From the NCBI GenBank assembly GCA_029858145.1, contig JAOUFP010000081.1, positions 1-9,174 of the forward strand: 9,174 nucleotides of DNA, in the 5' to 3' direction. The notes under the pieces were generated by a model, which worked only from the letters and a program-made list of their open reading frames with translations, was not told the DNA's origin and ran no database searches. This document shows, one piece after another, positions 5,795 through 9,174 of the stretch; within the stretch, counting starts at the first letter, position 1, and every line of letters begins with the position of its first letter. Made by a program: the position numbers and the translations under genes. Source of the DNA: Nitrospirota bacterium (GTDB taxonomy: Bacteria > Nitrospirota > Thermodesulfovibrionia > Thermodesulfovibrionales > UBA6898).

Positions 5795-5862
5795 GTCATC
5801 CTCCGGCCTGACCGGAGAACCCAGCTCTTTCTCTGGATCGCCCGATCAAGTCGTGCAATGAC
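5795..5862. repeat. BIME-like pair of inverted palindromic repeat units
   Basis: Two 30-base units face each other across an eight-base spacer. The left unit (5795-5824) starts GTCAT and ends CCAG; the right unit (5833-5862) starts CTGG and ends ATGAC. The left unit holds a perfect inner hairpin, CTCCGG-CCTGA-CCGGAG (5801-5817). The right holds CCCGA-TCAAG-TCGTG (5841-5855) with one mismatch. Reversed, the units agree at 19 of 30 positions by hand count. This is the architecture of REP/BIME elements and of dispersed GTCAT-palindrome-CCAG repeats. It lies 28 bases beyond the stop of the minus-strand membrane gene and may sit in that mRNA's 3' end. Confidence 0.6.
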
Positions 5863-5889
5863 GACGAGACTCTTATTCCGTGTTAAGGG

Positions 5890-6525
5890 TTACGGCTGGT
5901 AGGCTGATTTATCGCCGATGTCAAAGTGAACCGGCATGAAGATTTTCCTGAAGGTAAAGAAGACCAGCATGGCAGCGACGAAGATGAAGCTGTATGCAGC
6001 GCTTTCCCCTTTCAATGCACCGACTGAATAGAAGAAAACATATGAGGGCAACAACACCGCCAGCATATAGCCTTCTATCAGCCTGAAGCAGAAAGCCTCC
6101 TTTGCGGTGACAAAGCCGAGGCAAAGGGCCAAAGGCAGAAGCAGGAGGGCCCCGTAAGGCGGCACCCTGAAGAGCGGCATTACCGGATTGCCATTTCCGA
6201 TGAAGAAGAGGACGCAAAGACACGCGGCCGCAAGGTAATAAATCTTCTTCAGAATACGGTGGAACTTCCCTATATAAAGATGGATGAAGAAGACACTCAG
6301 GCCGACGCTAAAATACAAAATGAGTAGAAGTATGTTTAAGCTGAGCCCGGAAATGATAAACGGGAAGTCTCCGCCGCCCGGCAGGCTTTTGAAAACGATA
6401 AAGGCGGCAAGGCTGAGGATGAGTGCTGAGAGGAATATGCCTGTCCGATAGAGGACTACGGTTATCTTGTCCTCTTTCGTGAGTGGCTGGAAGTAGTTTT
6501 TTTCGCCCATGGGAAAGTATACCAT
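5890..6525 (-). CDS. Predicted six-helix integral membrane protein, function unknown
   Basis: A 211-residue hydrophobic protein with no catalytic motif that I recognise. Likely helices are at about 27-46, 56-84 (perhaps one long or two short), 95-110, 124-140, 150-170 and 175-193. The N-terminus is short and charged; the last 18 residues (FMPVHFDIGDKSAYQP region) are polar. A KEAFCFR segment at 142-148 between helices recalls the uncharacterised DUF2301 integral membrane family, but this is a memory-based resemblance and unverified. The start at 6525 is chosen over the internal ATG at 6510 because AAGGG lies seven bases upstream of the first and nothing suitable precedes the second. It is divergent from panB, with 111 bases between start codons. 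Confidence 0.7.
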   Translation of the reverse strand: MVYFPMGEKNYFQPLTKEDKITVVLYRTGIFLSALILSLAAFIVFKSLPGGGDFPFIISGLSLNILLLILYFSVGLSVFFIHLYIGKFHRILKKIYYLAAACLCVLFFIGNGNPVMPLFRVPPYGALLLLPLALCLGFVTAKEAFCFRLIEGYMLAVLLPSYVFFYSVGALKGESAAYSFIFVAAMLVFFTFRKIFMPVHFDIGDKSAYQP

Positions 6526-6586
6526 AGAAAGCCCTTTTTCTTGTGTCTGGATAGTAAGCCGCCGGAGATTTATTAATGAATTTTTT

Positions 6587-6615
6587 TTGAAAGGCCGTTA
6601 TAATCAGCATAATAA
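6587..6615 (+). promoter_or_regulatory. Predicted promoter of panB
   Basis: TTGAAA (6587-6592), a 17-base spacer and TAATAA (6610-6615) predict transcription from about 6622, just ahead of the panB Shine-Dalgarno AAAGGAG (6624-6630). A TATAAT at 6599-6604 is an alternative -10 box but has no good -35 partner. Confidence 0.45.
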
Positions 6616-6636
6616 TTTGTCTCAAAGGAGAAAATC

Positions 6637-7437
6637 ATGGCGAAGACAACGATTCAGGACTTTTTGAAGAAGAAATCAGAAGGCAGAAAGATTACGATGC
6701 TCACCGCTTATGATTATCCTTTTGCTCAGATCGTTGATGAAGCAGGAATCGACGCGATACTTGTCGGTGATTCCCTGGGCATGGTCGTGCAGGGGCTTGA
6801 AAATACCCTGCACGTGTCCATGGATGAGATGATCTATCATACAAAAATAGTGAGCCGTGCGGTAAAAAATGCTCTTGTTATAGGTGATCTGCCGTTCATG
6901 TCCTATCAGGCAGGTATCGGCGACGCGGTAAGGAACGCGGGAAGATTTTTAAAGGAGGCGGGTGCATCCGCGGTTAAACTCGAAGGCGGTGCTGAAGTCG
7001 CAGAACAGATCAGGGCGATGACACGCTCTGAAATTCCTGTGATGGCGCATATTGGACTGACGCCGCAGTCTATTCACCGGATGGGCGGATATAAGGTCCA
7101 GGGCAAGACAGAGGACGCCGCGAAGAGGCTGGTCGAAGAAGCGCATATTGCAGAGGATGCCGGTGCTTTTGCCCTTTTGCTCGAGGCGATACCGTTGAAG
7201 CTTGCAAGAAAGATCACGAAGGAACTTTCGATACCGACGATTGGCATCGGAGCCGGGCCGCACTGTGACGGTCAGGTCCTGGTGCTCCACGATGTCATTG
7301 GCCTATTCGAACGGTTTGTGCCGAAATTCGTTAAACGCTATGCGAATCTCAAAGTTGAAGCGCTGAAGGCGATAGTCAAATACCGGGAAGAAGTCGAACA
7401 GGGAACGTTCCCTTCAGAAGAGCAGAGTTTTAAATAA
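6637..7437 (+). CDS. panB: 3-methyl-2-oxobutanoate hydroxymethyltransferase
   Basis: Ketopantoate hydroxymethyltransferase transfers the C1 unit of 5,10-methylene-THF to alpha-ketoisovalerate, the first committed step to pantothenate and coenzyme A. It is a cytosolic Mg2+-dependent TIM barrel. Its 266 residues match the family. Seen: TAYDYPFAQ at 23-31; LVGDSLGMV at 42-50 with metal ligand Asp45 and Ser46; Asp84 in GDLPFMSY; KLEGG at 114-118 with Lys114 and Glu116; MAHIGLTPQS at 136-145; catalytic Glu183 in LLEAIP; and TIGIGAGPHCDGQVLV at 201-216. The ATG at 6637 has AAAGGAG six bases upstream. It appears monocistronic; the usual partner panC is not in the window. It depends on the methylene-THF pool that FolD helps maintain. 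Confidence 0.96.
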   Translation: MAKTTIQDFLKKKSEGRKITMLTAYDYPFAQIVDEAGIDAILVGDSLGMVVQGLENTLHVSMDEMIYHTKIVSRAVKNALVIGDLPFMSYQAGIGDAVRNAGRFLKEAGASAVKLEGGAEVAEQIRAMTRSEIPVMAHIGLTPQSIHRMGGYKVQGKTEDAAKRLVEEAHIAEDAGAFALLLEAIPLKLARKITKELSIPTIGIGAGPHCDGQVLVLHDVIGLFERFVPKFVKRYANLKVEALKAIVKYREEVEQGTFPSEEQSFK

Positions 7438-7450
7438 ATAACCGTTGTGC

Positions 7451-7485
7451 CTGCCGGAATGGTTTGCGGTGAGTGAAACCGGCAG
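7451..7485. terminator. Hairpin between convergent panB and CNNM-type genes, weak terminator candidate
   Basis: CTGCC (7451-7455) pairs with GGCAG (7481-7485), and GGTTT (7461-7465) pairs with AAACC (7476-7480), giving ten pairs interrupted by a five-base bulge. A continuous CTGCCGG/CCGGCAG fold is an alternative. Neither strand has a U-run after the stem, so standard intrinsic termination is doubtful. Confidence 0.35.
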
Positions 7486-7507
7486 AGGACATCCCCTGCA
7501 CATGCTG

Positions 7508-8818
7508 TTACAGTTCCGCCTTTTCTTTTGATACGGTGACGGGTTCTGCCTTTACTTTTAAAATACGGCGTCCCTTTATCGCGACAATAGTAAATTTCAT
7601 TGTTTCGGTATTGTAGCTGTCGTCGACGACAGGCAGCCGCTGGAGATTGGAAATGAGAAACCCCCCGATGGTATCATATTCATTTGATTCCGGGATATCG
7701 AAACCATAATCCTCGTTGAGGTCTCTTATCGCAAGAGAAGCATCGATCAGCAGCGCACCGTTCGGCAGGCTCTGGACAGGACTTTCCGTGTCATATTCAT
7801 CACGAATTTCTCCCACGATTTCTTCAATGAGGTCTTCAATGGTGACGAGGCCGGTGACGGCTCCGTATTCGTCGACGACGATCGCCATGTGCTGTCTTTT
7901 CTTCTGCATCTCGCGCATCAGGGAACTTATTTTCATCGTCTCCGGCACGAAAAGCGCATTATGCAATATCCTCGGAATTGACAGCTCCCTTTTGTAAGCG
8001 AGTTCATTGAATACATCTTTGTTGTAGAGAATGCCCCTGATGTCGGATTTGTCCCTGTCATAAACAGGATAACGCGAAAAATTTTCGGATGAAATCGTCC
8101 TGATGATGGTGTCCGGCGATTCATTGATGTTGAACGCGACCATGGCAGTCACCGGCACCATGACCCCCTTCACCGATATGTCGGTAAAGCGGAAAACACT
8201 GTGTATCAGTTCATGCTCGGTAGGTTCGAAGATCCCCCGGTCAGTCCCTTCCTCGATGAGAAGCTTGATCTCTTCCTCGCTGATGAACGACCGCTGGGAA
8301 AAGGCCTTTGCTCCGAACGGTTTCAGGACGAGGTTTGTGCTGGCTGTCAGTATGTTGACGAAAAAAGATGAAATCCTGGATATAAAGGTTATGGGGCCGG
8401 CGACAAAAAGACCCACTCTTTCCGGATTTCTCAATGCAATGGATTTTGGCACGAGTTCGCCGATAATCAGGCTGAGATAGGAAATGACGATAACCACGAT
8501 CCCTATCGATATTGCTGCTGCGCCTTTCGCAACAAAGGGTATCGGAACCTTTGCCAGTATCGGCTCAAGAGCTGTGACAGATACGGCACCGCCGATGGCG
8601 GATGAGAGCGCTCCCATTACTGTTACGCCGATCTGCACAGTGGCGAGCAGCCTGTCAGGTTCGGCCTGAAGCTTCATCAATCTGTTTGCACGGTAGCTGC
8701 CCTTTTCCGCAAGATTTTTAATGTATGATTTACGAGAAGTGACTATAGCAATCTCGGATGCAGAAAAAAAGCCGTTGAGGATCAGAAAAATGAGGATAAA
8801 TATTATTTCGAGTATCAT
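7508..8818 (-). CDS. CNNM (DUF21) / CBS-pair / CorC-HlyC domain membrane protein
   Basis: A 436-residue inner-membrane protein of the CNNM/CorC/HlyC family, several members of which act in Mg2+ or Co2+ transport or efflux. The DUF21 membrane domain covers about 1-190: helix 1 with NGFFSASEIAIV at 15-26, then helices near 60-80, 98-120 and 135-160, with GELVPKSIAL at 120-129. CBS repeat 1 lies at about 215-275 and CBS repeat 2 at 285-340, with VVDEYGAVTGLVTIEDLIEE at 314-333. A transporter-associated CorC_HlyC domain covers about 350-425. Length and order are typical. Despite the HlyC label in some annotations, nothing here indicates haemolysin activity. The start is the first ATG, with no Shine-Dalgarno; a TATAAT ends 13 bases upstream, so the mRNA leader would be only about six bases. 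The transported ion cannot be told from sequence. Confidence 0.92.
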   Translation of the reverse strand: MILEIIFILIFLILNGFFSASEIAIVTSRKSYIKNLAEKGSYRANRLMKLQAEPDRLLATVQIGVTVMGALSSAIGGAVSVTALEPILAKVPIPFVAKGAAAISIGIVVIVISYLSLIIGELVPKSIALRNPERVGLFVAGPITFISRISSFFVNILTASTNLVLKPFGAKAFSQRSFISEEEIKLLIEEGTDRGIFEPTEHELIHSVFRFTDISVKGVMVPVTAMVAFNINESPDTIIRTISSENFSRYPVYDRDKSDIRGILYNKDVFNELAYKRELSIPRILHNALFVPETMKISSLMREMQKKRQHMAIVVDEYGAVTGLVTIEDLIEEIVGEIRDEYDTESPVQSLPNGALLIDASLAIRDLNEDYGFDIPESNEYDTIGGFLISNLQRLPVVDDSYNTETMKFTIVAIKGRRILKVKAEPVTVSKEKAEL

Positions 8819-8831
8819 TCTTTAGTTACAT

Positions 8832-8858
8832 ATTATACACGAAAGTCTGCTTTGACAA
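8832..8858 (-). promoter_or_regulatory. Predicted promoter of CNNM-type gene
   Basis: On the minus strand a perfect TATAAT (8832-8837) is preceded by TTGTCA (8853-8858) with a short 15-base spacer. The start codon is 13 bases after the -10 box, giving an almost leaderless transcript. Confidence 0.5.
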
Positions 8859-8935
8859 CACTAATTCTTCACCCGGATTGAACAGATTTCTGCCATAATT
8901 TTTATCATGCTGTCTGTCAGCGGCCAAAACGGAAA

Positions 8936-8964
8936 TTGACTAAATGCGATTCCGCGCATATTAT
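8936..8964 (+). promoter_or_regulatory. Predicted sigma70-type promoter of thyX
   Basis: TTGACT (8936-8941), a 17-base spacer and TATTAT (8959-8964) each match consensus at five of six positions. Transcription would start near 8971 and leave a leader of about 64 bases. The leader contains a short CCGAT/ATCGG complementarity (8972-8976 with 8995-8999) and ends in a GGAAGG ribosome site (9021-9026). Confidence 0.6.
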
Positions 8965-9034
8965 ATTTCTACCGATTCAGGAAAACGTGATCCGATCGGG
9001 ATAATCAAATAAGAGAGAGAGGAAGGATTACTCC

Positions 9035-9174
9035 ATGTCCGAAGCCAGACTCAAGGTTATTTTGTTGCGCCACACACCGCATCCCGAAGAGACCGTAGCA
9101 ATGGCCGCAAAGCTCTGTTACAGCCCCTCTGACATTACTTCACTGAAGAAGAAGATAGAGACAAAGGACCAGAA
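9035..9174 (+). CDS. thyX: Flavin-dependent thymidylate synthase, N-terminus only (window edge)
   Basis: ThyX methylates dUMP to dTMP using 5,10-methylene-THF and FAD/NADPH, and regenerates THF directly, so such cells need less dihydrofolate reductase. Only 46 codons are visible. The start MSEARLKVILLRHTPHPEE, followed by VAMAAKLCYSP at 21-31, matches the ThyX N-terminal pattern (first strand, then an A-A-(R/K)-L-C-Y-S helix). The defining RHRxxSxNExSxRY motif lies beyond the edge, so the call rests on the N-terminus. The ATG at 9035 has GGAAGG eight bases upstream. No thyA or folA gene is seen in the window. Confidence 0.82.
   Translation, partial: MSEARLKVILLRHTPHPEETVAMAAKLCYSPSDITSLKKKIETKDQ

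Noticed and set aside
5209..5889. CRISPR array in the repeat-rich gap
   Set aside because: The repeats are two or three different palindromes with irregular spacing, not identical repeats with regular spacers, and no cas genes are present.
8944..9012. 22-codon frame (starts MRFRAYY) just upstream of thyX, considered as a leader peptide
   Set aside because: Its ATG lies upstream of the best -10 box, so a transcript from that promoter would not include it, and it has no ribosome site.

Overview
The window reads as an ordinary bacterial chromosome segment of moderate GC content. It carries ten protein genes (the two at the edges cut off), short intergenic gaps, and one 681-base gap (5209-5889) that is rich in hairpins and repeats. 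There is no rRNA, tRNA, CRISPR array or intact mobile element. A CooC-type nickel-insertion ATPase, a folate-linked gene set and the flavin-dependent thymidylate synthase ThyX together suggest an anaerobe with CO dehydrogenase and probably a Wood-Ljungdahl type C1 pathway. Nitrospirota (Thermodesulfovibrio-like) or a Desulfobacterota relative is my guess from the protein style; no search was run.

Layout: 1-1005 (-) argD, with its C-terminus beyond the left edge. It is divergent from 1091-1873 (+) cooC-like, which overlaps 1863-2441 (+) 5-formyltetrahydrofolate cyclo-ligase by 11 bases. Convergent to these is 2464-3468 (-), a two-helix K+ channel with an RCK/TrkA domain. Then 3652-4215 (+) folE and 4294-5208 (+) folD form a probable operon, ending at a strong intrinsic terminator at 5351-5379. 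The gap 5209-5889 holds two look-alike hairpins with a shared TCTTG loop, the terminator, an AT-rich stretch of small hairpins behind a possible promoter, and a head-to-head REP/BIME-like palindrome pair. After it come 5890-6525 (-), an unassigned six-helix membrane protein; 6637-7437 (+) panB; 7508-8818 (-), a CNNM/CorC-HlyC family membrane protein; and 9035-9174 (+) thyX, cut by the right edge.

How the genes relate: six of the ten touch tetrahydrofolate or C1 metabolism. FolE starts pterin synthesis. The cyclo-ligase and FolD interconvert formyl-, methenyl- and methylene-THF. PanB and ThyX consume methylene-THF. CooC serves CO dehydrogenase, the carbonyl end of the Wood-Ljungdahl pathway. 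They lie in at least four transcription units, so this is a loose functional neighbourhood rather than one operon.

I see no convincing new biological system here. The points most worth a second look are the back-to-back, apparently leaderless promoters of argD and cooC; the paired hairpins with different stems but the same loop after folD; the BIME-like element; and the K+ channel's non-canonical selectivity filter (SVGYK).
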